DNA of 6,379 nt from Geobacter sp. UBA6802 (GTDB taxonomy: Bacteria; Desulfobacterota; Desulfuromonadia; Geobacterales; Pseudopelobacteraceae): the NCBI GenBank assembly GCA_002452325.1, contig DKFG01000070.1, positions 22,476 through 28,854 of the forward strand. Reading direction: 5' to 3'. The position numbers were made by a program, and so were the translations under genes. A model generated the notes under the pieces. It did not search any database, was not told where the DNA came from, and saw only the letters and a program-made list of their open reading frames with translations. Positions 1 to 5,495 of this stretch are shown piece after piece (positions within the stretch are counted from its first letter, which is position 1; each line of letters begins with the position of its first letter).

Positions 1-492
1 CAGCAGCTTGAATTCGGTGGGGGTGATGGTGAGTGGTTCGCCACGGCAGGTGACGCTGTGGCGGCGGCTGTCAAGCAGCAGGGTGCCGTTATTGAAGCTG
101 ACCGGGTGACCGGCAGTGCTGCCGGAGCCGTCGTACCGTTTCAGTACTGCCTTGACCCGGTAGACTAGCTCACGGGGGGAAGCTGGCTTGACTACATAAT
201 CATCGGCCCCCAGGGCAAAGCCGGTGATCCGCTCTTCTTCCGATGATTTGGCGGTCAGCATGATCACCGGAAAATTGCCCAGCTCCTTCAGCTCCTGACA
301 GAGCTCTTCACCGCTCATATCCGGCAGCCCCAGATCGAGGATCACCGCCAGCGGAAGTTCTGCCTCGGCCCTGATCAGGGCGTCGCGAGCCGTATCAGCG
401 TGTACGACGCGAAAATCTGCCCCTTCAAGGTAGGCCTTGATGATACGGGCAATCTTGAGATCATCTTCAACGATCAGGATTGGTGGTTGCAT
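1..492 (-). CDS. OmpR/PhoB-family DNA-binding response regulator (partial, 3' end outside window)
   Basis: The first 164 residues of a two-component response regulator that runs off the left edge. The receiver domain covers about residues 4-115. It has the acidic pair E9-D10-D11 near the N-terminus, phosphoacceptor D53 in VILDLGLPDMSG, T80 in VIMLTAK and K102 in DDYVVKP, so every residue needed for phosphotransfer is present. The stretch from about residue 130 (LLLDSRRHSVTCRG, then LTITPTEFKLL) is the opening of a winged-helix Trans_reg_C domain, which places it in the OmpR/PhoB class. About 60 residues are missing. ATG at 490-492 is preceded by AGGA nine bases upstream. The stop of the PepSY-like gene lies 14 bp upstream, so the two are very likely co-transcribed. 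A histidine kinase is expected next, outside the window. The signal sensed is unknown; the neighbours suggest periplasmic metal or protein-folding stress (inference). It has no close enough match from memory to justify a gene name. Confidence 0.95.
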   Translation of the reverse strand, partial: MQPPILIVEDDLKIARIIKAYLEGADFRVVHADTARDALIRAEAELPLAVILDLGLPDMSGEELCQELKELGNFPVIMLTAKSSEEERITGFALGADDYVVKPASPRELVYRVKAVLKRYDGSGSTAGHPVSFNNGTLLLDSRRHSVTCRGEPLTITPTEFKLL

Positions 493-506
493 CAAGTGGT
501 GTCCTG

Positions 507-884
507 TCAGCGGGTGGAGCGTATTCTGCCGGACCATTTGTCGATGATCACCCGGTCAGCCGGCGATCCGTCAGGATTGAGAATGTCGATAATAAAGCCG
601 TTGCGGCGTTCTTTATGCGGTTGCACCCGTTCAGGAGGGATGCGGTAAAAACGGGCCAGCCGCTCAATGGCCTCGTCAACACTGCTTACCGGCTGCCGGG
701 CCCCGTAGTGGTCGGCGTGGCGGCGGGGGCAGTAATCGCCAAACGGGGGCGGTGAACCGGGACCATCATGCTGTCCGCCCCGCCAGCCCTGCCCCCGGCC
801 CGGTTCAGGCCCTTCTGCTGCTGCCGGCAGGGCCGAGAACAGTACCAGGAGTGACAGGATATATTTTAAGAGATGACACTTCAT
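507..884 (-). CDS. small secreted PepSY-like protein
   Basis: A 125-residue exported protein. Residues 1-23 form a Sec signal peptide: a short basic start, the hydrophobic run YILSLLVLFSAL, then a predicted cut after ALPAAA. A Gly/Pro-rich linker follows (about 24-50) and then a short Cys/His patch (C52, H56, H59). Residues 67-123 resemble one PepSY-like unit: an amphipathic helix (VDEAIERLARFY), a strand (NGFIIDIL), the turn DGSPADRVIID and the ending WSGRIR, which matches the family pattern of dG...v.vD..tG.i. PepSY proteins are often found beside two-component systems and are thought to modulate periplasmic proteins; the role here is inferred. ATG at 882-884 is chosen because GAGG lies six bases upstream and the signal peptide begins there. 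An in-frame TTG at 917 would add 11 residues with no clear Shine-Dalgarno sequence, inside an inverted repeat. The gene sits between a Spy-like gene and a response regulator in the same orientation. Confidence 0.8.
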   Translation of the reverse strand: MKCHLLKYILSLLVLFSALPAAAEGPEPGRGQGWRGGQHDGPGSPPPFGDYCPRRHADHYGARQPVSSVDEAIERLARFYRIPPERVQPHKERRNGFIIDILNPDGSPADRVIIDKWSGRIRSTR

Positions 885-890
885 CAAAGG

Positions 891-894
891 CCTC
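891..894 (-). promoter_or_regulatory. Shine-Dalgarno that decides the PepSY-like gene start
   Basis: On the minus strand GAGG lies six bases before the ATG at 884. It favours this start over the in-frame TTG at 917. Confidence 0.6.
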
Positions 895-903
895 AGCACA
901 TTT

Positions 904-994
904 GAAACACGGAGCAACAGAGCAACGGAGGAAAAAACTGATCATCTTTCTTCAGGTTTTTGACCTGTTCAATCGCTCCGCTGCTCTGTGTTTA
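904..994. repeat. intergenic imperfect inverted repeat, hairpin-forming
   Basis: The left arm (917-930, ACAGAGCAACGGAG) pairs with the right arm (976-989, CTCCGCTGCTCTGT) over 14 bp. In the minus-strand transcript the only non-Watson-Crick pair is a G-U wobble. AAACAC also recurs at both outer edges (905-910, and inverted at about 988-993). The left arm has an internal direct repeat, GAGCAAC at 912-918 and 920-926. Inside the roughly 45-base loop a second small hairpin forms from CAGGT (953-957) and ACCTG (963-967). No U-run follows the stem, so it does not look like an intrinsic terminator. It fills most of the gap between the Spy-like and PepSY-like genes. It could be an mRNA-stability or processing element, or a member of a dispersed intergenic repeat family; I cannot tell which from one copy. 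Confidence 0.65.
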
Positions 995-1003
995 CCGTAA
1001 AAA

Positions 1004-1453
1004 TTACTTTGCCGCAGCCGGAGCTACTTTTGGGCAATTCATTTGCATCATACTCATGCAGCCACCGTGCATGCCTTTATGGCCCCGCTTGCCTTTTCCC
1101 ATCTTTCCCATCGGCAGGCCGGACTTGGCGCGGGCGTCCATCATCTTTTTGCGCAGTTCAATCATTTCTCCCTGCAGTTTGGTGATTACGGCGTTATCCG
1201 GCTTGTCCTTGATCCACTCTTTTTGCAGTTCGATATGCTTCTTGTGCATCTCTTCTCGGATCGGCAGGGTCTCGGCAATAAACTTCTTGTGCTGTTCAGT
1301 GTACTGTCCCTGGGTGGCGCAGGGGCCGGCACCCCTGCCTGGGCCCATACCGGCACCGGGGCCTGCTCCTGGACCCATGCCGGGCATGGCGATGGCTGAT
1401 GCTGCGATTGAAAGTGCTGCTGCTGCGGTGAGTGCCAAAATTGATTTTTTCAT
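1004..1453 (-). CDS. Spy/CpxP/ZraP-like periplasmic protein with metal-binding-type tail
   Basis: A 149-residue exported protein. The signal peptide covers about residues 1-22 (MKK, a hydrophobic Ala/Leu core, cut near ASAIA). A Gly/Pro/Met-rich segment follows (24-45) and ends at C45. The core (about 50-112) is predicted as two long charged helices, QYTEQHKKFIAETLPIREEM and NAVITKLQGEMIELRKKMMD, typical in length and pattern for the Spy/CpxP/ZraP (LTxxQ) family of periplasmic chaperones and metal-stress proteins. A strict LTxxQ motif is not present; YTEQ is the nearest equivalent. The tail (113-140) is rich in Met, Lys, His and Cys (H125, H129, C132, several Met, C140), suggesting soft-metal binding (inference). 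ATG at 1453 has a strong GGAGG eight bases upstream. It is the first gene of a probable operon with the PepSY-like protein and the OmpR-type regulator, which recalls CpxP with CpxRA and ZraP with ZraSR. The metal and any chaperone function are not shown by sequence. Confidence 0.85.
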   Translation of the reverse strand: MKKSILALTAAAALSIAASAIAMPGMGPGAGPGAGMGPGRGAGPCATQGQYTEQHKKFIAETLPIREEMHKKHIELQKEWIKDKPDNAVITKLQGEMIELRKKMMDARAKSGLPMGKMGKGKRGHKGMHGGCMSMMQMNCPKVAPAAAK

Positions 1454-1480
1454 AGTTCTGCTCCTCCGTGTCTGGGTAGT

Positions 1481-1495
1481 GGTTGATCAACAACC
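1481..1495. promoter_or_regulatory. small palindrome in the Spy-like gene leader
   Basis: GTTGATCAAC (1482-1491) is a perfect 10-bp palindrome. The slightly larger GGTTG-ATCAA-CAACC arrangement (1481-1495) can form a 5-bp stem. It lies about 30-40 bases before the ATG of the Spy-like gene, so it could be an operator or a leader hairpin. It is short enough to have arisen by chance. Confidence 0.25.
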
Positions 1496-1524
1496 TCGTT
1501 TTGATGGTTCCACCTTACCAATCC

Positions 1525-1564
1525 GTTAAGAAGAGGTTATGAAGAGAATATGAACAATTATGAA
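1525..1564 (-). promoter_or_regulatory. tandem 11-bp direct repeats, candidate OmpR-family operator
   Basis: On the plus strand GTTAAGAAGAG (1525-1535) is followed directly by GTTATGAAGAG (1536-1546), identical at 10 of 11 positions. The core TATGAA recurs at 1549-1554 and 1559-1564. The four cores (1527, 1538, 1549, 1559) are therefore spaced 11, 11 and 10 bp apart, which puts them on one face of the helix. OmpR/PhoB-family regulators bind such head-to-tail repeats with an 11-bp period. The array lies 72-111 bp before the Spy-like ATG and reaches the hemH stop codon. On the minus strand TAAGGT (1512-1517), preceded by TGG, could be an extended -10 element seven bases beyond the last repeat, with the repeats taking the place of a -35 box as in class II activation. 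The assignment to the regulator encoded at 1-492 is inference. Confidence 0.5.
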
Positions 1565-2508
1565 TTTTTCAGTGCATCCTGTACCAGGGTTGCCAGGCAG
1601 CGGATAAAGGTCGGTGAACTGTTGAGCGACTCGGTGCGTCTGAAGCTGCTGATCCCCAGTTTGTGGGCCTCTTCGGCATATTCAATATCAATCTCGTGCA
1701 GGGTTTCGATATGGTCCGAGACAAAGGAGAGCGGCACCATCAGCACGTCTGCGCAGCCCGCTGCTGCCAGTTCCTTCAGTTTGTCATCGGTGGAGGGCTC
1801 CAGCCATTTGACCGGTCCGGCCCGTGACTGAAAAGCCAGGTGATGACTGACATTGTCAAACCGTTCCATCACCAGCCGGACTGTGGACTGGATATGGTCG
1901 AGATACGGGTCGCCTTCATCTATGAACGATTGCGGTAGAGAGTGTGCTGAAAACAGCAGCTGTACAGCGCTGCGGTCAGGGAAGGAAGCCAGGCCGGTCT
2001 CGATCTTCTCTGATACTGCCTGAATGTAGAGCGGGTGATCATAAAAATGAGGAATCCGCACAACCTCAAGGTCACTGTCCTGGTCAGCCAGACAGCGGGT
2101 CAGATCATTGAAACTGGAACCACTGGTGGCGCGGGAATAGTGGGGATACAGCGACAGTGCCACCAGCCTTTTGATGCCGGTTTTACGTAATTGGGGCAGC
2201 GTCTCTGCAGTAAAGGGGTGCCAGTAGCGCATCCCGACATGGCAGGGGATGCCAAGCTCTGCGGCAAGCGCATCTGCCTGGGCCTGGGTCAGTTCACGGA
2301 TGGGGGATTTACCGCCGATCTCACGGTATTTCTCAGCCACCTTGGGGGCGCGGCGTCTGACAATCATCCGGGCGATAAACGGCTGCAGCCAGGCCGGTCC
2401 GATCTTGATGATTTCCCGGTCTGAAAACAGATTCAGCAGAAACGGCTTGACCGCTTCCAGAGAATCCGGTCCACCCATCTGAAGTAACAGTACGGCGGTG
2501 TTGTTCAT
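1558..2508 (-). CDS. hemH: ferrochelatase
   Basis: A complete 316-residue ferrochelatase, which inserts Fe2+ into a porphyrin (protoporphyrin IX in the classical route) in the last step of heme synthesis. The length is normal for a bacterial enzyme. Visible signatures are the N-terminal LLLQMGGPDSLEAVKPFL and NLFSDREII, the mid-region KSPI, LSLYPHYS with SGSS, the catalytic histidine H189 in LLFSAHSLP, and SDHIETLHEIDIEY, where H266 and E268 correspond to the conserved His/Glu pair of the human enzyme (H341/E343). There is no extra C-terminal Fe-S domain. It is probably cytoplasmic or membrane-associated. ATG at 2508 has AAGG about eight bases upstream. It stands alone, with 145 bp before it and 104 bp after it, and shares no evident function with the pilins. 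Its product would serve the abundant c-type cytochromes expected in a Geobacter-like organism (inference). No clear terminator follows, so some read-through into the Spy-like operon is possible. Confidence 0.97.
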   Translation of the reverse strand: MNNTAVLLLQMGGPDSLEAVKPFLLNLFSDREIIKIGPAWLQPFIARMIVRRRAPKVAEKYREIGGKSPIRELTQAQADALAAELGIPCHVGMRYWHPFTAETLPQLRKTGIKRLVALSLYPHYSRATSGSSFNDLTRCLADQDSDLEVVRIPHFYDHPLYIQAVSEKIETGLASFPDRSAVQLLFSAHSLPQSFIDEGDPYLDHIQSTVRLVMERFDNVSHHLAFQSRAGPVKWLEPSTDDKLKELAAAGCADVLMVPLSFVSDHIETLHEIDIEYAEEAHKLGISSFRRTESLNSSPTFIRCLATLVQDALKNS

Positions 2509-2653
2509 GGCGTTGCCTTTATGGTTATCGTTTTACCAGCCAAAATAGTGCCATTGTATCTCCACAAATAACAGTAGGTGGTGGTCTCAGGCGATTAAAA
2601 AAACAGATCATGTGCCGCCTAGCCGTTGTGACGTGGGAACGATTTAAGTCACA
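2509..2653. other. intergenic region between modular pilin and hemH
   Basis: A 145-bp non-coding gap. Just after the 614-aa gene's stop lies a 6-bp inverted repeat, TGTGAC (2627-2632) and GTCACA (2648-2653), with a 15-base spacer. A run of six T on the minus strand follows further on (2597-2603 region), but it does not sit directly after a GC-rich stem, so no convincing terminator is seen. TACAAT on the minus strand (2553-2558) could be a -10 box for hemH, but no good -35 accompanies it. Confidence 0.35.
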
Positions 2654-4498
2654 TTATGGGCAGCTCCGGTCGGTCTGATTGATGTTAAGACAATTGTCTC
2701 CATTCGTATCAATGGCATTTGTATAACTGACGGCAAGCAGATTGTTTGTGCAGGTGCTGTTGCTGTACGTAGAGAGCGTACCTTTAACTGTCAGTGGCGG
2801 GAATTCGGTCCCTGATGCGACAGGTGCGGTTGAGCATGGTGTGGTGCTTGTGCCGTTATAGTAGGTATACCAGCGGGAAATACCACTGTTATTCCATATC
2901 CGGTACGGTAGAGCGGTAGTGGTGTACAGTGTTTGTACCTGAGCATCAGTTAAGGCTACTTTGTAAAACTGGACATCATCAATCGGCCCCCAGTAAGGGA
3001 AGGCATAGCTTGATCCCCCGCCATGTCGCGCACCGATGGTAAACTTGAAGCTGTTGTCAAAATTAAGCGCTGTTGGGGCCGTGTACTGATAATCATTGGT
3101 GGTAACAGTTTGTTTTACGCCATTCAGGTACATCTTTATCTGATCTGTAGCAGGTGATGCCGATCTGTCAAGCATAGCAACAACATGAATCCAGCTACTA
3201 CCTGAAATCGTATCGTCAGAGTAGACGTAATGAATATCGGTATTGGCGGGATTGCGGAGCTGAAACGCTACCTTGTAGTTGCTCCAGGCACCACAACCGG
3301 ATGTGCATGAGGTGCATTGCCGGGTTTGGGTGACATACATGCCGTAGCCAATGGCCGGATAGAGGAACCCTTTGCCTGCAATGGCGCCAATGGCCATATC
3401 TACTTTGCTTACCGGGTCACACCAGCTTTGTTTGGGCATTCCGCTGAAATTAACCCAGGCAGAGAGGGCTACATTTCCGGTGCCAATGTTGTAGTAATTT
3501 ATGTCGTTGAAATAAATGTAGTTATTGGTGCCGTCCAGAAAAAGAGAGAAACCGCCAGCCCGTGGAACCCAGTTAGCCGTACCGGCAATAGTTCCAAGAG
3601 TAGAGCCGGAACCGATGGTGTTGCCGCTGCCTTCGTTGAAGTTCCAGGCTGCGGTGGGTGTGGGGAGTGATCCGCCACACGAGTTGATTGTCAGTGTCAG
3701 GTTTTTCTGAACCGAAGTAGCTGTCGGTGTATGGCTATCGGTAACCTGTACGGAAACCGGGAAGCTGCCTGTGGTTGTGGGGGTTCCGGTAATGTTGGCG
3801 CCTAAGGCTGAAAGTCCGGTACCAGTCAGACCGGTGATGGTGTATGTCGGATAAGGGGGGACACCGCCACCAGCAAAAATGGTTGCGGAGTATGGAGTGC
3901 CGTTGCATCCCTTGGGCAGTTCATTGTTCAGGATTTTTAGCTGCCCCTGCGTGTTGCCATAGCATCCGGCACGGTTTTTTAGCTCTTCAAGGGTGACAAT
4001 TTTGAAGAGATCACCGGTGGCAAGTGTGGCTGTCGTACCAAGTGCGGTTGCAGGGTAGGTGAAAACAGTTGTGCTAAATGCCGGTACTCCTGTCCAGGTT
4101 GATTGAAATGCATCTCCAGCCGTGCTGAGTAGTGCAAAGGCAATGTTGGGTGTTCCGTTTACCGTCAGGTTGGTTGATGTCCTACCGCAGATGCCGCCGG
4201 TTGCTATGGCTGTAAGGTTGTTGTCAAAGAGGTAGACTACAGTGTTCCCCCAAGGGTCCAGAGGATTACCGCCAGTGAATACTGTTTGAAGGGTCGGAGG
4301 AAGCGTTCGTGAGGAAGCAGACCAGAGTACGACTGCATTTGCTGTCGAATCCAGAAATTTTATTGCTCCTACTGTTTTGGCTCGTTGCGTTGAGGAGGCC
4401 AACAACAACATGCCGGCGCTGAGCAGACCAACAATAACAAACATAGTCAGGATCAGCGGCATCATAGTGAAGCCGTATGGTTTGTGGATAAATCCCAT
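2654..4498 (-). CDS. modular prepilin-like protein with Ig-like and LamG-like lectin domains
   Basis: A 614-residue protein that looks like a large adhesive minor pilin. Residues 1-9 form a short leader ending in Gly (predicted prepilin-peptidase cut G9|F10). A hydrophobic helix follows (10-36, FTMMPLILTMFVIVGLLSAG). Mature position +5 is Pro14 rather than the usual Glu. Residues 38-197 are a pilin module with VVYLFDN, ICGR, VTLEELKNRAGC and LKILNNELP, all shared with the preceding gene. Residues about 198-272 resemble a putative-Ig (He_PIG) domain, with ITGTPTTTGSFPVSVQVTD. Residues about 282-527 resemble a LamG/concanavalin-A-like domain: AWNFNEGSGNT, LFLDGTNNYIYF, LSAWVNF, WIHVVAMLDR, MYLNGVKQ and GPIDDVQFYKVALTDAQVQTLY. 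The tail (528-614) is unrecognised, with four Cys and a DTNGDNCLN motif. ATG at 4498 overlaps the upstream stop (TAATG) and has no Shine-Dalgarno sequence, so translational coupling is likely. Ligand and pilus membership are inferred. Confidence 0.85.
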   Translation of the reverse strand: MGFIHKPYGFTMMPLILTMFVIVGLLSAGMLLLASSTQRAKTVGAIKFLDSTANAVVLWSASSRTLPPTLQTVFTGGNPLDPWGNTVVYLFDNNLTAIATGGICGRTSTNLTVNGTPNIAFALLSTAGDAFQSTWTGVPAFSTTVFTYPATALGTTATLATGDLFKIVTLEELKNRAGCYGNTQGQLKILNNELPKGCNGTPYSATIFAGGGVPPYPTYTITGLTGTGLSALGANITGTPTTTGSFPVSVQVTDSHTPTATSVQKNLTLTINSCGGSLPTPTAAWNFNEGSGNTIGSGSTLGTIAGTANWVPRAGGFSLFLDGTNNYIYFNDINYYNIGTGNVALSAWVNFSGMPKQSWCDPVSKVDMAIGAIAGKGFLYPAIGYGMYVTQTRQCTSCTSGCGAWSNYKVAFQLRNPANTDIHYVYSDDTISGSSWIHVVAMLDRSASPATDQIKMYLNGVKQTVTTNDYQYTAPTALNFDNSFKFTIGARHGGGSSYAFPYWGPIDDVQFYKVALTDAQVQTLYTTTALPYRIWNNSGISRWYTYYNGTSTTPCSTAPVASGTEFPPLTVKGTLSTYSNSTCTNNLLAVSYTNAIDTNGDNCLNINQTDRSCP

Positions 4499-5469
4499 TA
4501 GGGGTTTACGGTAAGTACAAACGCCTTTGAGGCGATATTGTCGTTGGTACCTGATGCGTCATTGTTGTCGCGTGCATATAAGGTGAAATTGTAGGCTCCC
4601 TGATTGTTAATGATAGGAGTGCCTGAAATGCTGAGGGTTGGTGATAAGATCCAGTTTGCTTCAGGTAGAGGGTTTGCTGCATTACAGGTGTTGGGAGCAA
4701 CTCGAATTGCTCCGGTCAGGGCAGGAGTAAAAACAAGCCCCGCAGGCAGTGGGGTGGCAGAGGGGGCTTCTATGCACCAACGTAGCGTTCCGGGCGTTGC
4801 TCCGCCGTCAGTGGTTATGCTAAGTACTGACCCAGCTGTGGCGTTTGGATATTGAGCAGCAACGGTGGCGGGTGGCAGCTCATTATTCACAATCTTTAGT
4901 TGTGCTCCCTGACAACCAATCTTGCTGCGTAGTTCATCCAGGGTGACCCAGCGAACGATGTCACTGACATTCGGATCAAGTGTGATGGTACCGCTTGCTG
5001 TCCTTGAAATAGTTATGGGGCCATCGGTTGCAGTTGTATTTATCTGGGCATCTTCACCCAAGCTTAAGACAAGATAGGCAACGTTAGTGATGGCTGCAGC
5101 CGGGCTAACACCGTTGTTAATAATGGTGAGAGCGGTGGTTTTGCGACCGCAGATGGTGTCTTTGGTTGGTGCGGCCGCATAGAGGGTATTGTCAAAAAGG
5201 TAGATAACATTACGTGCCCAGGTATCGTTGGGGGATTTGGCAACTGACGTAAACCCGGCCGCATTAGGGAGCGAGTTGTTACTTGCCGCCCAGCTGTTGA
5301 CTGACTCGACCGTTGCACCAAGAAGCTCTTTGGTCTCACGGGTTTTTGACAGGTTTGTCAAGGGGCCGATCATACCAGCGCCAATGCCGATCACAATGCC
5401 AATGACAACCAGCACCAGCGCCATTTCTACCAGGGTAAAGCCCCGTATATTACCTGCTCGATTTTCCAT
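4498..5469 (-). CDS. prepilin-like protein with C-terminal Ig-like domain
   Basis: A 323-residue prepilin. The leader MENRAGNIRG ends in Gly (predicted cut G10|F11), followed by FTLVEMALVLVVIGIVIG with Glu at mature +5, the standard class III signal. The pilin module runs to about residue 197, with RNVIYLFDNTLYAA, ICGRKTTALT, VTLDELRSKIGC and LKIVNNELPPATV, clearly paralogous to the next gene. From about 198 to the end is a putative-Ig (He_PIG-like) domain, with PLPAGLVFTP, LSISGTP and GAYNFTLYARDNND. A Cys pair (C232, C262) could bridge it. I chose ATG 5469 because it gives a compact leader. An in-frame ATG at 5487 adds six residues (MCYTDP), and neither start has a Shine-Dalgarno sequence. 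The gene lies 74 bp after the first pilin, beyond a terminator, and its stop overlaps the start of the lectin pilin. It is probably a minor pilin or pseudopilin working with that partner (inference). Confidence 0.85.
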   Translation of the reverse strand: MENRAGNIRGFTLVEMALVLVVIGIVIGIGAGMIGPLTNLSKTRETKELLGATVESVNSWAASNNSLPNAAGFTSVAKSPNDTWARNVIYLFDNTLYAAAPTKDTICGRKTTALTIINNGVSPAAAITNVAYLVLSLGEDAQINTTATDGPITISRTASGTITLDPNVSDIVRWVTLDELRSKIGCQGAQLKIVNNELPPATVAAQYPNATAGSVLSITTDGGATPGTLRWCIEAPSATPLPAGLVFTPALTGAIRVAPNTCNAANPLPEANWILSPTLSISGTPIINNQGAYNFTLYARDNNDASGTNDNIASKAFVLTVNP

Positions 5470-5475
5470 AGGATC

Positions 5476-5484
5476 TGTATAGCA
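5476..5484 (-). promoter_or_regulatory. candidate extended -10 promoter for the two modular pilins
   Basis: On the minus strand TGC-TATACA lies seven bases before the ATG at 5469, just beyond the terminator T-run. No -35 box is evident, but extended -10 promoters need none. The predicted start site would fall at or near the A of the ATG, giving a leaderless mRNA, which fits the missing Shine-Dalgarno sequence. This is inference. Confidence 0.3.
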
Positions 5485-5495
5485 CATTTTTTAAT

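Noticed and set aside
885..917. Longer PepSY-like protein from an in-frame TTG at 917
   Set aside because: The ATG at 884 has GAGG at good spacing and starts a proper signal peptide. The extension would put extra residues before it and lies in the inverted repeat.
400..1000. Three plus-strand open frames (400-648, 480-755, 752-1000)
   Set aside because: They lie opposite the response regulator and PepSY-like genes, have no ribosome-binding sites of note and show no recognisable domains.
960..1529. A 189-residue plus-strand open frame
   Set aside because: It is antisense to the Spy-like gene, whose signal peptide, strong Shine-Dalgarno sequence and family pattern are clear. The frame is rich in Cys, Pro and Ser, as expected of a shadow of a GC-biased gene.
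2627..2653. TGTGAC...GTCACA as a CRP/FNR-type site or terminator
   Set aside because: The half-sites are 15 bases apart, rather than the roughly 6 of a CRP site, and no T-run follows the stem, so neither reading is supported.
5064..5339. A 91-residue minus-strand frame inside the Ig pilin
   Set aside because: It is an alternate frame of the confirmed pilin gene, with no Shine-Dalgarno sequence or domain.
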